Origin: Clitoria ternatea
Taxonomy: Eukaryota; Streptophyta; Magnoliopsida; Fabales; Fabaceae
NCBI GenBank assembly: GCA_037962975.1
Contig: CM075674.1
Span: 85,638,501 to 85,702,500, forward strand
DNA length: 64,000 nucleotides
Direction: 5' to 3'
The position numbers and the translations under genes are program-made. The notes under the pieces were generated by a model that worked only from the letters and a program-made list of their open reading frames with translations, was not told where the DNA came from and did not search any database. Positions 25,144 to 37,228 of the stretch are shown in pieces; the first letter of the stretch is position 1; every line of letters starts with the position of its first letter.

Positions 25144-25558
25144 AGTTGGGGCATGCATTATATAGTCAGTGACCACAGGTTTTGGTGGTTAAAATTGTCA
25201 AGTACCTTATCTATGAATATTTGGAGTTAAATTTTATTTCTCTGAACTTGAGTCATATCAAGATTTTTCTAGGAATGACATTTAAGTAATTGCATGTGTG
25301 TAGGTGGGGACACTAGCCTCACTACAACTTTTCTCTGTCGTATCTTTATATGTATTGTATCTTAGTTGTTTCCTTGAATATTTTGTATTGTTGAAGATTA
25401 TATATGTTTGTAGGAATATTGCCGCCAAACAAAAGTTTTAAGTAACTTAAAGATGAATTCTGTGTGGTGTTATATAGAAGAGATACAAAGCTTTTCTATA
25501 TATAAAGACTAAGTTTGTTAGAGCTAAATTTGTTAGCTAACAGACTTTGATATACTTA

Positions 25559-25562
<4 letters not shown>

Positions 25563-25605
<43 letters not shown>
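25563..25605. repeat. (AT)n microsatellite
   Basis: About 21 AT units inside the left terminal repeat of the short copia element. The right terminal repeat lacks the expansion, so it arose after insertion. Confidence 0.95.
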
Positions 25606-25606
<1 letters not shown>

Positions 25607-25929
25607 CAAACTTATAATAGACTAATAGACTTCAACAACAAACTTAACTTTAAGACTCTCTTAAGTTAGTCAATGAATATCTTAAAGGCCTAAGCTTGTC
25701 TAAGAAATTTATGAAAGAAGTTGAATGAAAAGGCTTAATAAAAGTATCAGCTAATTGATTTTTTAAAGTAACAGGCAACAAATGAACCAAGTTTTCCTAC
25801 TTCTCCCTTGTAGCATGGCAATCTACTTTTATGTGGTTGCTTCTCTCATGAAAAACAGGATTGTGGGTAAAATGAATTGTTGAAATACCATCATAGTATG
25901 TAGAGGTTGGTTGAGAAATATTTATGTTT

Positions 25930-26133
25930 AGGTTTTTTAAGATATAATTTAGCCACTAAACTTCACGAGTAAGAGTTCCTAAAGCTTTATATTCTACCTC
26001 AGATGAAGAAGATGACATAATAACTTACTTTTTACTTTTCCATGAGATTAGGGATCTTTCAATAGAAAAATACAGAAACCTATAACAGGCTTTCTTGTCT
26101 CTACACAATAAGCCCAATTCAAGTCTACATAAG
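25930..26133 (-). pseudogene. Copia RNase H fragment
   Basis: Minus-strand translation in shifting frames starts FAYVDLNWAYCVETRKPVIG (26,133-26,074), matching the copia 'ayaDaDWa...tRkStsGy' RNase H strand, then ISWKSKK-like and SSSSEVEYKAL-like pieces, which correspond to the 'iSWkSkKQ..vslSsaEAEYia' catalytic region. Several frameshifts and stops. It is the C-terminal continuation of the RT at 27,121-27,776; the join was cut by the solo LTR insertion at 26,139. Confidence 0.8.
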
Positions 26134-26138
26134 CAAAG

Positions 26139-26947
26139 TGAACTGGTCTGGACCGGGGTCTAGGATCCGGTGTGGGACCAGCCACAAGAGTGCAGGTTTT
26201 TTTTTTTAGGGTTTGCACACCGGAACTGTGTATATCCGATGTATTAATCCGGTCTCTCAGTGGGAGAGGCCGGTCTTGTTGTCCTGGAGATCCTTTACAC
26301 CAACGATTCGCGTTGTAGGGGGGCGAAAGGTGGTGCCACCTGCAAAGATTCTCCGACGCTCAAGTCAGAAGAGTGTATGAACTCAATGAATATTCCAGCG
26401 TAGTAACAGTAAATGTGAGATAGAACAACGATACCATGCATGTGCGTTTATATGGCCTCTTATAATTGAACGTAAGAGAAAAATAAGACGTTAGATGCAG
26501 GTGGGTCCCTTATCTCCGATTGCGTGTATATTATGTCAATAAAGTGGCTCGACTTTCAGAATGTGTCAGGGGGGTAGGTCAATTATCAGAGTAAAATACT
26601 CTAGAAAGAGGAGAGGATAATCACCTTTTCCGCATAATCTGCTGACATGCCCACTTACTTTCTGAAGCCATTGATGTGACGTATTTTGCTACAAACAGTG
26701 TCTTCGTTGATAAGTTATCAAAAAGGCTCTTCTCTTGCTATGAAGGAAAAGCTAACAATTATATAAATATCCTGTATCAATGAACACAAAATCGTTACAG
26801 CGAAAATGAATGATGCTGTCGTGGAGTGAGGGCGGATGATCAGACAACGGATATCCGGTGTGGTAATGTCGAACCTGGACACCGGTTTTCCTTATATGAG
26901 ATCAGTCTGACGTCACAAGTATGGGGTCCGGTATCTAGACCGGATCA
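26139..26947 (-). mobile_element. Solo LTR, family 1, copy 2 (TSD CAAAG)
   Basis: TGAACTGGTC at the left and GACCGGATCA at the right, flanked by perfect CAAAG copies at 26,134-26,138 and 26,948-26,952. Nearly identical to 37,979-38,737 but with an extra ~50 bases (about 26,510-26,555). On the minus strand CCATATAAACGC (about 26,454-26,443) is a TATA box, followed by the GACTTGAGCGTCGGAGAATC block. It split an older copia element, so it is the younger of the two. Confidence 0.95.
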
Positions 26948-27120
26948 CAAAGTATTTGAGTTTTGAATCTACAGTTATACAGGTGAACCTTTCAAGTATC
27001 TGAACATTCTAATAATAGCTTTATAATAAACATCCATAGGTCTGCTCATGAATTGACTTAGTTGCTAGTTAGAGTAACCGATATATGGCCTGGTTAGAGT
27101 CAGATAGAGTATTTTTCCTA

Positions 27121-27776
27121 CTAGTTTTCTATATGAAAGAACATCCCTAAGGGGAGTTCTCTAATTAAATTGCAATTTTGTTTAAGGATCAAAATGTGTC
27201 TTTTCAGATTTAGATCCCAAATTACCATTGTCTTCCAGGAATTCAAATATTTATTTTGATTCATGAGAATTCCTGGTTTAGACCTTGCAATCTTAAGGTC
27301 CAAAAAATACCTAAGATGGCCTAAGTCTTTAATTTTGAAGGTTTCATCAAGTTTGGTTTTTACTTTATTAATTTCCTTCATGCAGCTTCCCATATGAGCA
27401 TAATGTCATCAACATAGATCAAAAGATCAATAAACTATGAATTCTTAATTTTAGTAAATAAGGCTTGGTCTGCTTGTGACTACATGTATCCCAAGGTTAA
27501 GAGAGTATAGGTGAGAATAACATGTCATTCCTTGCTTGCTTACTTTAATCCATGTAGGGACTTGTTCAGCTTACAAATCTTCTTGGGTTCCTTAGGTAGA
27601 AAATCAAGTGGAAGGAGCATATACACTTCTTTATGCGAATTGTTATGTAATAAGGCATTATTTATGTCCAATTGTTCAAGAAACCACCCTTTTATGGATG
27701 CCACTACTAAGAGAATTCTTAAGGTTGTGATTTTCACAATAGGAGAGAAGGTTTTAAAGTGATCCACTCTCTCCAA
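27121..27776 (-). pseudogene. Copia reverse transcriptase fragment
   Basis: The minus strand from 27,776 to 27,540 encodes a copia RT N-terminal part: FKTFSPIVKITTLRILLVVA, then WFLEQLDINNALLH and KICKLNKSLHGLK. The catalytic 'D(V/I)(N)NAFLHG' strand is recognisable. From 27,393 to 27,121 the frame continues with KLDETFKIKDLGHLRYFLDL followed by an IARSKPGILMNQNKY stretch. The 'YVDDml' active-site strand would lie in between, near 27,410, in a disturbed frame (GCATAATGTCATCAACATAG on the plus strand encodes YVDDIM in reverse). The two open pieces are separated by frameshifts and stops, so no functional enzyme is made. Confidence 0.9.
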
Positions 27777-28177
27777 TTATGTATATCCATTTGAAAACAA
27801 TCAGTCTTTAGACCTTTCTATAGTGCCATCAACTATGTATTTGACTTTAGGAACTCATTTGCATCCTTTGGGAGTAACTCCTTAAGGTGGATCCACCAAG
27901 GTCCAAGTTTGATTCTGTTTGAGGGCAACCGGTCCAACACTCCTAGCATCTCTTAAGTGTTTATTTTTGCAAGCTTGCTGGTAATATGTTGGCACTCTTG
28001 AATTGAACTAGCTGTCAAAGAGAAATTTTTGTAAGAAGAGTAGTTTTCATAAGGCAAAACAGAATAGATTGAGTGAAAAATACCACCTAATATGTTTGAT
28101 TCATTTTTAATGGTAATCAAGTTGAAATGGTAAATTAGACAGTTAAGAAGATTCCCTCCGAATTTTTTATGAATGTC

Positions 28178-28819
28178 TCAAGGATTGATCCTAAGTCTGT
28201 TGAGAATCTTGAGATTATTGAGTTTGATCTCCACCCTCTTCATGTAGTTTTTGAATAGGTTGAGGTTGATTCTGGTTATGAAAACTTTGATGATTAAAGG
28301 TCTCCTCAATAGGTATATTAGGTGTATTTGTATGATCATTAGAAGGAAAAGGAAAAGACATATGTGTCCCCCCTCAATCTCAAAATGATGTATCTGCATA
28401 AAGTTTAGATAGAAGGGGAAAAGAGTTTTATAAAACACCACATTTCTAGCATAAGAAAAATGGTGGGAATCAAGATCGTATAAAAAAATATCCTTTTGTT
28501 CCTTCTTTAAATCATAGAAAAACAGTCTTATGTGATCTAGGTTGAAATTTAGTTGTGAGCTTGTAAAGTACTAGCATAGCATAGGCATCCAAAAACTTTC
28601 AAACTAGTGAAGTTAGGTGGGAATTATAAATCAAACCGGTGAGGTACCCATTATTTCTACCTTATTGAGAGGTCTTAGCCAACACTTGAGAGTTTGGATT
28701 CCCATTGGACAATTCAATGTGAAACTATCTTTCATGTCGGGCTACCATAAAAAAAAAAGTATGTAATATTTGGAAGAGGATCAAGAAGCATTATTTAAGA
28801 TCTAATTTGTGTGTATTGC
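28178..28819 (-). other. Decayed middle of the short copia element
   Basis: This lies between gag and RT, where protease and integrase are expected, but only weak traces remain. The open frame at 28,178-28,441 has no recognisable motif. Confidence 0.4.
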
Positions 28820-29388
28820 TCATTTAAACCCTTGAGAAACCTGATGACCAAATCTTGTTGTTTGCATGTGCACACATATTCAATAGTACCACAAGAGCAT
28901 GAAATAAAAGATTTGCATCTTGGACTTGGTCTGTAATTTTCAATTTCGTTCCATAAAGCCTTGAGTTGGGTGAAATACTTAGAAACATCAAGACTTCCCT
29001 CGTGTACATGATTAAAGTCTTCTTACAATTCAAATATCTTAAAGATGTCATCTTGTGAAAAAAGAGTGTGGAGATCCTTCCAAACATCAATAGTAAGTTA
29101 AAGCCACAACATAGATTTCACTATCGAAGGCTCTACCGAGTGACGAATCCATGAGAGAACCATGTTATTGCATTGTTTCCAGGAAGTAAATAAAGGATCA
29201 TTCTTGGTGGGTTGTATGATAATGCCATCAACAAACTCAAGTTTGTTTTTTTATTAACCTTCATGGCTTGGGCCCATCATGATAGTTGGGTTTTCATTTG
29301 AATGCAAAAAATATGGATTAGGAGGATTTGTGGGATGTCAAAAAAAAAAAGGATTTGTGGTATAATCAAGGTAATGTTGATTTGCCAT
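28820..29388 (-). pseudogene. Copia gag fragment
   Basis: A start ATG at 29,388-29,386 is followed by MANQHYLDYTTNP, typical of the N-terminus of copia gag (UBN2-like). Further down the minus strand, frame-shifted pieces give 'W..L...ELQEDFNHVHEGSLDVSKYF', 'LKALWNEIENYRP', a cysteine-containing C..S.SCG segment and 'QQDLVIRFLKGLN', all hallmarks of the gag UBN2 domain. Stops and shifts are present, so it is non-functional. Confidence 0.8.
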
Positions 29389-30083
29389 GGAGAAAGAAGA
29401 AAAAAATGAAAAGAATGAAAAAAGCTTGGGAGAGAAAGAAAACAAGGAAAGAAGAAGAATATTTGAATTGTTTAGGCTTTTAGATTGTTTAAGCTTTTGG
29501 TATTATCTTAAGAAACTTAAATATATGTATTGAAGAAAAATTATATGTTTTTACATAGAGGAGATATAAAACATTTTATAAGCAAAGGCTAAATCTGTTA
29601 AGTATGATAGTTAACGGACTTTAACAAACTAATAAACTATGTTAACCACAAACTTAACCGTGACAGTTTTTGCATTTGTCTTTACATGTGGGTGTTGTTT
29701 TGAATAGAATTGTTTATGTCAAGAGTTAAAGCTTGTTTACTGAACCTCTGTTTCCTGTAATCAATTTGTTTTCCTCTGTAAGCTTCGTTATAAGTATTTT
29801 TGGAAAATATAACTTGGTTTTGAAAGTCAACTGTTTAGGCTTGTACTCAGTGATGAGTTCTTTGTGATATTTTGAATGAAATTGAATGCATTTGCCATTG
29901 ATCAATTGTATTTGAGTTCCTAGTCTTACAAATGCTAAATTCTTCTACTATATAATTTGGAAGAAACATATATTGAGAAGAACTTTGTTGTTGTTATTTT
30001 GTAGAACGCGAACAGCTTTAGTTCGGTACAACATGCATAAGATGTGGATTTTAGGAAAATATGAATACAATTTCACGAAGTAA

Positions 30084-31966
30084 GGGTCCGTTTGGTATGT
30101 AGTTGAGAAAACAGGGTTTAGAAAAGTGAGAAATCTAAATGTTAATATTAATCTTTTACTCCGTTCGAGACAATCAAAACTTTATTTGACCGTATAATAA
30201 AATAAACTTCATTTACAAACCTCTGTTTACAAAACAAAACTTTTATACAAACCAGCTGTAAGTCAGTTAGCTGTAATTTTGCTTAATTATTATATAACAA
30301 AGTTCAATCTTTTTTCCATTTTTCTTAGCTATTGACAAGAAACATTTTACGAAGAAAATCATTACTTACATAACTTTTTAGATAAATTATGTTTTCATCT
30401 CAAAAAATAATTAAACAAATGTCTTTCTTATAAGTACATAAATAACACTCCTAGACAAATAAATCTATGTAAAAAATTTATTTAAGAAATTTCCTCTGTC
30501 ATTTTGATTCTTAACATTATCAATAATAAGTAGTTTTTTTATAAAAAAAAAGTTCTGAATGTGATTTTAAAAAACAAAGTAAGTGCATGTTTGTTTCCGT
30601 GTCCATCCTCCGTTGCCACTAAAAAACGGAGCTTTCCTGATGGTGGTGCTGCAACATCGCGTTTGGCTCCGTCTTCCTTCTCCTTTACGTTGGGCGTTCT
30701 CCGTTGGTAGGTGCCAGAACTCCGTTTTGGAGTGGGTCAGTGATACCTCCCCTTGGCCACCTCCGTTTCCTTCTCCCCGCTTGAAACCCCTCATCTTACC
30801 ATTTTGCCCTCACCTCCCTGTTTCAAATTTCTCTCTTGATTTTATTTTTTTTTTGTGTTTGTTGGTTTCTTTGTTGTTTTCGTGGTAGTGATTTGTGGGG
30901 GGTGGTGGATTGTGCGGTGGATGGAAGATGAAGAAGGGGTTTGGGTGGTGAGGGGGGGTGATGGTGGCCATGAGAGGTGGTTCGATGGTGGATGATGGTG
31001 AGAAGAAGGAGGTGATTTGAATGGGCAGTGAGTGATTTGAGGAAGATGGAGCATGGGTGAGGATGATGTCTTGAGGTGTACCATAAACTGATGGTCCTCA
31101 TTGGTTATGATTTGGGTGCATTAGTGTGGACATCAATTCTGGAGCATATTAACTTTGCTTATAATATATTGTTTATTATTTTTTATGCTGCTTTTGCAAT
31201 GTTTTTTTTTGTAATTTTATTTAAATAATTTTTTAAATTTTTTTTAGGGTGTTTGTTATTTTTTTAAAAAAAATTGTATGATAAGTATTTGTATGTTGTA
31301 ACTAGAATCAAAAAGCGTTTAGATACAAATTCAGTTAGAGTTAAACGTTTATATAAATATCCGAATAGCGTTTAGATATGACAGTGCCCGTTGTTTATTT
31401 GTAATTTGTACTTAATTTTTAGTTTTGTCATTAAATTTGTATTATTTTAAAATAAATTAAACCCTATTAAAAATAATAAAAATAATATGGACCATGTTAA
31501 CTTTTTGTATGTAAAAAAATATATTTAATATATAATTAATATATATTTAATATTTTTAAATTATAGTTGCAATATATATAAATATTTATATATATATATT
31601 TATAATAATATATATTTATTATTTATTATTAATAATAAATATTTCTTATTTTTTTAATCAAATTATAAATGGTAACTTTTAATATTTAATTGTTAACATT
31701 ATTTTAAAAAAATATACTATAGTACCACTCTTTTTACTAATACCCTTTTTAGTAATTTTACCCTCAAATTCCATTTTCTAAACCAAGGTTATCTAAACTT
31801 TTTCTACCCAAACACAATCACTACTTTTCAACTCACTTTTACCACAAACTATCCAAACACAAATCACTGTTTTCAAAACCCCAGTTTTCCAAATCAATAT
31901 TTCTAAACCTCAATTTTCTAAACTCCGTTTTACAAACCTTACTCTAACTTTTAAACAAACGGACCC
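30084..31966. mobile_element. PIF/Harbinger-like DNA transposon, non-autonomous (TSD TAA)
   Basis: GGGTCCGTTTGG at 30,084 is mirrored by CAAACGGACCC at 31,956-31,966, and both ends are flanked by TAA (30,081-30,083 and 31,967-31,969), the 3-bp duplication typical of PIF/Harbinger. Subterminal sequences are also loosely inverted (AGGGTTTAGAAAA near 30,112 and TTTCTAAACCTCAATTTTCTAAACTC near 31,900). No DDE transposase is encoded. A GC-rich segment at about 30,590-31,100 contrasts with the AT-rich rest and may be a captured fragment. Confidence 0.8.
30590..31110. other. GC-rich passenger segment inside Harbinger-like element
   Basis: About 500 bases with many CCTCCGTT, CTTCTCC and GGTGGTGG runs, with overlapping open frames on both strands (30,583-30,888 plus; 30,823-31,101 minus). 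None resembles a known protein. The base composition is unlike the flanks, suggesting a captured exon or 5' UTR, or a nested repeat. Confidence 0.4.
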
Positions 31967-31969
31967 TAA

Positions 31970-32498
31970 ATGTCAATAGAAAGCGTATTAAACAAATTGG
32001 TTCTTTGAAAGTTCATAAAATGTTGAAATACATTATAAAAATATTTAAAATTAATTATGGAAGAAAATTTGTTAAATGATGATATTCTTTGAAAGTTCAT
32101 AAATAATTATTATTAGTGAGAAAATCCATGATTTAGTCCTCAAACGTTATATAAGTCACCACGTTAATTTTAAAATATTTCATATCAAAATTAGTACTTC
32201 AAATATCTAAATCGTTAGAATACTGAAATTTAAAGCCATGCCATATGCAAATGACCAAATATAGACTCAATGTATATCAAGGATGGAAGTTAAGAACTAT
32301 TTGGTACGTGAAAAAGATTTTTTAATTTCTTATATTCATATTTATCTTAAAAGTTTCTTAAGAATAATATATAAGTTTTTATTGAAATCTTTAAAAAACT
32401 TTCCTCCTTGTTAAAAAAGTTTTGATTTTTACTTCTTTAGGAGAATGTATTAAACAAAAATAATTTTTTTAACAGGTTATTTAAAAAAATAATGGTTT
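31970..32498. other. Gene-free stretch
   Basis: AT-rich, no recognisable feature. Confidence 0.5.
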
Positions 32499-32570
32499 CA
32501 CTACAACATTTTATACTTTAGGCCGCGAAGCACTTTTTAATCGCAGCTTAAGCTATAAAATGTTGTAATG
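32499..32570. mobile_element. 72-bp CACTA-type miniature element (TSD TTT)
   Basis: CACTACAACATTTTATA at 32,499 is inverted at the right end as TATAAAATGTTGTAATG (32,554-32,570), with TTT on both sides. CACTACAA ends and 3-bp duplications are typical of CACTA transposons. The middle also pairs partially (GCCGCGAAGC versus CGCAGCTTAAGC). It may be an extreme internal-deletion product or one terminus of a larger decayed copy. Confidence 0.5.
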
Positions 32571-34860
32571 TTTTTAATTGTTAAAAAAGGTTTTTTTAAT
32601 GATTTACAACTATGAGTGGAACCACTAAAAAAAGTTTGTCTTTCTTAATGATTGCATACAATGAACATTTAAAAATATATTTTTCTGAGCGATTTTATAT
32701 CAAAAATCGTTAAGAAAAAGTTACATTTCTTAATGGTGATTCTTATAACTTTTTTACCAACAGCGCTATTATATTTTCTTATATTTGAATAGCAAAATAT
32801 CAAGGATTCCGATTGAACATATCCTTTAAATAAAAATGTAGATAGAAGCGTGCAAAATAATGCAAACATAATACTAATTTCACTTATAGAGCAAGTTAAT
32901 TAATGAATTATCAAGTGTATAAGATTTCATATTTTCTAAGTAAGCAAATTTACCAATAAACATAAGGAATGTTGACTTACGAGAATTAGCAAGAAATAAA
33001 TATCTTTTACCACTGGTCTATATTGGCAGAAATAAACTTATCTTATCACAAATCAGAAACAGATAATAACACTTTTACACTTAAATTTACTACCTGGACT
33101 GGAAATTAACTAAAAATGAAGACATGTTAGAGAGACCAAAACGTAACAAATAAAAGCCAAAGCATAGAAAGGCAGTTTGAAGAAATGTGAGAAAGGTAAT
33201 GAGCATATTCTAACCTTAAAGGATTTTGAGGAGAGGCAGAATGTAAGAATGTAATAGCATATTATCTGACTCACACTTGCAGCATTTAAGGGTTTTGTCA
33301 ATAATGGTGGTTGATCTAACATATCATTTAGCCTCTGAAAGGCTTTTTCTTTCCCCCTATTCTTACTTCTTATTCTTCTTCAAGATTTTGTACAACGGCA
33401 GCGACCAGTGTATCATCTTGGGCGCAAATAGGGCGACAACGAGTTCTAGACAAACCTTTCGTGTGTTCCATTTTCACGTTTAGACAAGTTGGAACTGATA
33501 ATAAAAATAGCCTTAATGACAAGTTCCTGACTCAACAGAATGCATAAAAAGCGTCGTTGCACCAGGGATATTTTTTCCCTTTCAAAAATCGCCAACAGGA
33601 ATAACGTCAAAAGCTCATTGTTCGGGGATATTTGGGCAAGGCTTTGTCCATCTAGGGTTTCTGACTCTCATCCTCATCATAGTGAAGTCGCATCCCAAAG
33701 GAGATCAAAAAACTTCTGATTTTGAATCAATATGTCTCTATTTCACTTGTAGCAAAGAATTATCAATTCTATTCTGAGGTTTATGGATTCTCGGTTTCCA
33801 ACTCTTACTTCATTAGTCTCATATTTGTTGTTTATGTTTTGTTGTTGTGATCTCAATTTGTTTCATGGTGGTTGAGTGTAGAACATGTATTGATGGAGGA
33901 GGTGAGGTAACATTGTCCTGTCAAGTTAGATTTTTAATTTTTTAAATAATCCACATAAGCATTTATTAATGGGGTTTATGCAAGCTTCGAGTCAACATTT
34001 TCCATCAATTGTCTTAACACCCCTAACGAAAATAGTAATTAATTATTAATCAAAATTGAGGGATAAAAATGAATGGGTCAATCATCAACCAACCCTCAAT
34101 TAAAATTTTTTTTTTTTTTATAAATACTAAAAATATTTTTTAAAGAAAAATCTTCAAAATTTTTAACAGTTCCCAAACCAACCCATTCCACCATTAAAAC
34201 AGGCAAGCCAAAAATTTTAACCAATCTCCAATAAAGGCCAAGCCCACCTCATTCCACATTTGATAGGTTGAAGGCGGAATAAATTAATCCGCATTTTTCT
34301 CCAAAAAAAAAAAATAATCCGCATTGACATCCTTATTTTGAGTATATTATAAGGCTGCTGCTGATTGTTATTTCGACGGGACAAGCTGCAAATATATGAC
34401 AGACGTAGGTATTAAATAAAAATTTTAACAAATTTCTAATCAAATTCTGTTGATAACGTTATTAGACCTTTTCCAGCTTTAGCCTAATCAAGCATCTGTC
34501 AGGATATGGAACTAGTTGTTCTTGTGTTCTGCTCTAGATGCAATTAGATTGAAACAAGACAAATCTTTCTTTGGCAGGTAAACATAAATTACTAAGGAAA
34601 CCATAAAACAGCATTTTCTTGAAATTGTGTCTGAACTGAAACCATAAGATAAGACAGCAGTTTGTTGACGGAAATAGCCGCTGTGCTTCCAGGTGAAGTG
34701 ATTAACTACACAACCACAAAATTCCAGACACTCTGAAATATAAGAACCTTTGAACTGAAAAAGAGAACTGAGTAACATGAAATCAATGTAGTTGTTATTA
34801 TTGAACCAGCAAAGAAAACATCAACTTCAGATGTTTTGCTACACATTGAAGTTTTGAAAA
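32571..34860. other. Gene-free stretch with a leader-like segment
   Basis: No coding region with a recognisable domain. A GC-richer segment at 33,270-33,480 and a CATCTAGGGTTTCTGACTCTC stretch (about 33,649) followed by CTCATCCTCATC look like a plant 5' UTR, but no coding exon follows. A poly-T tract lies near 34,110. Confidence 0.4.
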
Positions 34861-37228
34861 TCAATAGCCCCAGTTATCATTCCTGATCTCATCATCAAAC
34901 TTCTTCCTTAGCTCAGGATGCTTCTCAAAGTACTCATCAGCCGTCATGGTGCTAAGCTTTTTCTGTGAAAATAAATAAAATGACAGTATGAGAGATTTTA
35001 AATTGTTTAAAACTGAAAATCCATCTGGTGTTTTACCTTCAAATCTTGTACTTCAGCAATTTCCTTTTCCAAGCGCTCAGATTCCTTTAAAGATTTCTCC
35101 TCTGCTTCTTTAAGCTCAACCAACTGCCACCAGACAACACAAACAAATGGCACAATCAAATGTAATGCATTTGAGTGAGAGAATTTAAATGAAATGACAA
35201 CTAAAGATCTGACAAAGGTTCTTACCAGCGCATCAAATTTTTCCTTATATTGAGGAGTTACTGTGTCAACAAACTTGGGGATCTCAATGTCTGCAAAGAA
35301 ACCATCACACAACATTAAATGTTGAATTAATGGTATGTAAGACAATAAAAATATAAGAAATTCTAGTAGTGCTACATATATACTGATAGAGAGTGATACA
35401 GAAATATATGAACTTTATGAACTACTAATCTTCTTCGATGTGAAGAAGATCAGTCACACAATACAAGCACTAATGTTCTGAGAAATATTCGAGTAGTTCT
35501 CACTCGGTCTACCCAAAACTAAATTCAACCACACCTCCTATTCTCCAATTCTCCTATTTCTACAGTTCACACTTAACTATAACTGCCTAAAATTAGTTAG
35601 AAGAACAATTATCCAGCTGTCATGGGGGCCTTTAACTTCTGATCCCCTGCAGCTGTCCTACTCCTCCTTGTATACACCTTAAAGGGTCATTCTGTAAGAT
35701 ACACACACATGTATGGGGGCATAGCAAGTATGACCATGAGTGAAATTATCTTGATTCTTGACCATCCCACAAGAAGATTGGATGGTCATGAGTAGATTCA
35801 TGTCTCAAATTATCACCTAATAGACACAGTCCATATATAGACATGGGGAATCCAGCAAATTTTTTCAATAAAAAGATCTTCGGCCTAAAAGGAATTCAGA
35901 TGCAGGATCCATTCCATATCAACTAATGATGAAAGGAAACCATAGTGCAAGGTTCGTGTACTACTTTGCATTGTGGATACAAGAAAAACCTATATCTATA
36001 TGAGCTAAAATCTAAATACCTATAGGTGTATTCCAAATGTGAAAAATAGAATCAAAATATTGTCTAAGCCAAGCATCAGATTTCTTTTCTTATGCTTTGC
36101 TTTTTCAATTTGAGAGATAATCAAATAACAATGAAACAGTTCCAAAATCACCAAATTAACTTTTGTGGCTTACATTTGATGTAATATTCAAAATATTGTA
36201 TTTTTACATGCATTAGGCAGTACATTACAACATATTGACATCAATTAAAATTTAAAAAAACAGCAATGAAAAATATGTAGGTTGGAAATATCAATTTTGC
36301 ACTAGGTCTTGTCAACCTCTAAGTTGTGTACAACAAAATAGATGCAAGGCTTTTAGCTAATAGAGAGGAGAGAGCAAGTGCATGAGCATGCACAACCCAA
36401 ATTTACGAACCTTATAATTCAACAATGTCTGATAGCCACAAAGAATGATTCAATCACACTATCAAGAAAAATCTGAAACATGCATTCACCATAAAGTTTA
36501 AAAACATACTCTCATAGTGCTCCTTGTACATATCCACCAATCGAGTGCCAATTCCTTTTCTATAATAATCCCAGTCTATGGGCTCAGGCTCCTGCACAAC
36601 GTGAAAATGAATAAGCAAGGGTTGAGTAATATTGTAATAATACTCCTTTTCTTTTTCTTTGTTATTAAACATTAACTAAGCAAGCTCTGCTATATAACAA
36701 ATTTCCATAAAGCCACTAACTAATTGATTACACAAACATGATCAATTTGAAATCAAAACACAGACTCAGAGTCATTCAACAAAAGGCTCACACAACAGTA
36801 ATCTTTGTTTCTTAAAAACAATCTGAAAATCATTTCTAAAACAATTCCCCGAGAATGATATCACCGAGGAAGAAGAGACACTTATTGTGTCCAAAAAAGC
36901 TTAAAATCAAAATCAATGGCGGAATAAGATATCGTCAATTAGAAGCCCTAAATGAGCCAACCGATGGATCTAACATCTAAGGAAAATAACGAGGCGAATT
37001 CGAATCGAAAATATAAGAGGATCCAATGAAGAAGGAAAAGTGATTGAAGAAATGGACCTGGCTGAACTTAGTTTGGAGTTGAGAGTTAACATCATCGAAA
37101 GCGCGACGAAGATTGGAGAACTCTCTGCGAGCCTCATCGGAGACGAGAAGCTTCGCCATTCCTTCCCAATCGATATTCTTCCCTGCTTTGAACGCCACAT
37201 CGGTAACTTTCTTCACCGTTCCGCTCAT
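34861..37228 (-). CDS. ATPQ: ATP synthase subunit d, mitochondrial
   Basis: Peripheral-stalk subunit d of the mitochondrial F1Fo ATP synthase, which helps hold F1 against rotation during ATP synthesis. Five exons on the minus strand: 37,228-37,058, 36,591-36,510, 35,290-35,226, 35,123-35,037 and 34,962-34,861. All junctions are GT-AG and in phase; the total is 168 residues, the length I recall for the Arabidopsis protein. Landmarks: MSGTVKKVTDVAFKAG at the N-terminus, DEARREFSNLRRAFDDVN (about 31-48), EPEPIDWDYYRKGIG opening exon 2, IEIPKFVDTVTPQYK in exon 3, the charged helix LKESERLEKEIAEVQ in exon 4, and the C-terminal TADEYFEKHPEL ... NDNWGY. No cleavable presequence is apparent, as usual for this subunit in plants. 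Frame and splice sites are intact, so the gene looks functional. A site II palindrome lies upstream and a solo LTR sits 750 bases upstream. Confidence 0.97.
35291..36509 (-). other. Large second intron of ATPQ
   Basis: 1,219 bases between GAGA|GTATGT and TTTGCAG|ACATT. No coding sequence or clear transposon ends were seen in it. Confidence 0.85.

Larger units (their letters stand above)
25440..29665 (-). mobile_element. Shortened Ty1/copia element interrupted by a solo LTR
   Basis: Related short terminal repeats lie at about 25,440-25,655 and 29,510-29,665 (shared TTAAG(T/A)AACTTAAA, GAGATA(C/T)AAA, and CAAACTTAAC). A GTTTT duplication is possible at 25,435-25,439 and 29,666-29,670. Reading the minus strand: gag start near 29,388, gag to about 28,820, a decayed middle, reverse transcriptase at 27,776-27,121, and RNase H at about 26,130-25,930. 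The solo LTR at 26,139-26,947 splits RT from RNase H. Without it the element is about 3.4 kb, shorter than the roughly 5 kb usual for copia, so parts of the protease/integrase region are deleted. It sits ~300 bases past the stop of the F-box gene, in the opposite orientation. Confidence 0.8.

Noticed and set aside
30583..30888. 101-residue plus-strand open frame in the Harbinger-like element
   Set aside because: Proline/leucine-rich and GC-driven, overlapped by equally long frames on the other strand, with no motif.
33640..33900. Leader-like sequence with CTAGGGTTTCTG, considered as a gene 5' UTR
   Set aside because: No coding exon with a recognisable domain follows within reach on the plus strand.
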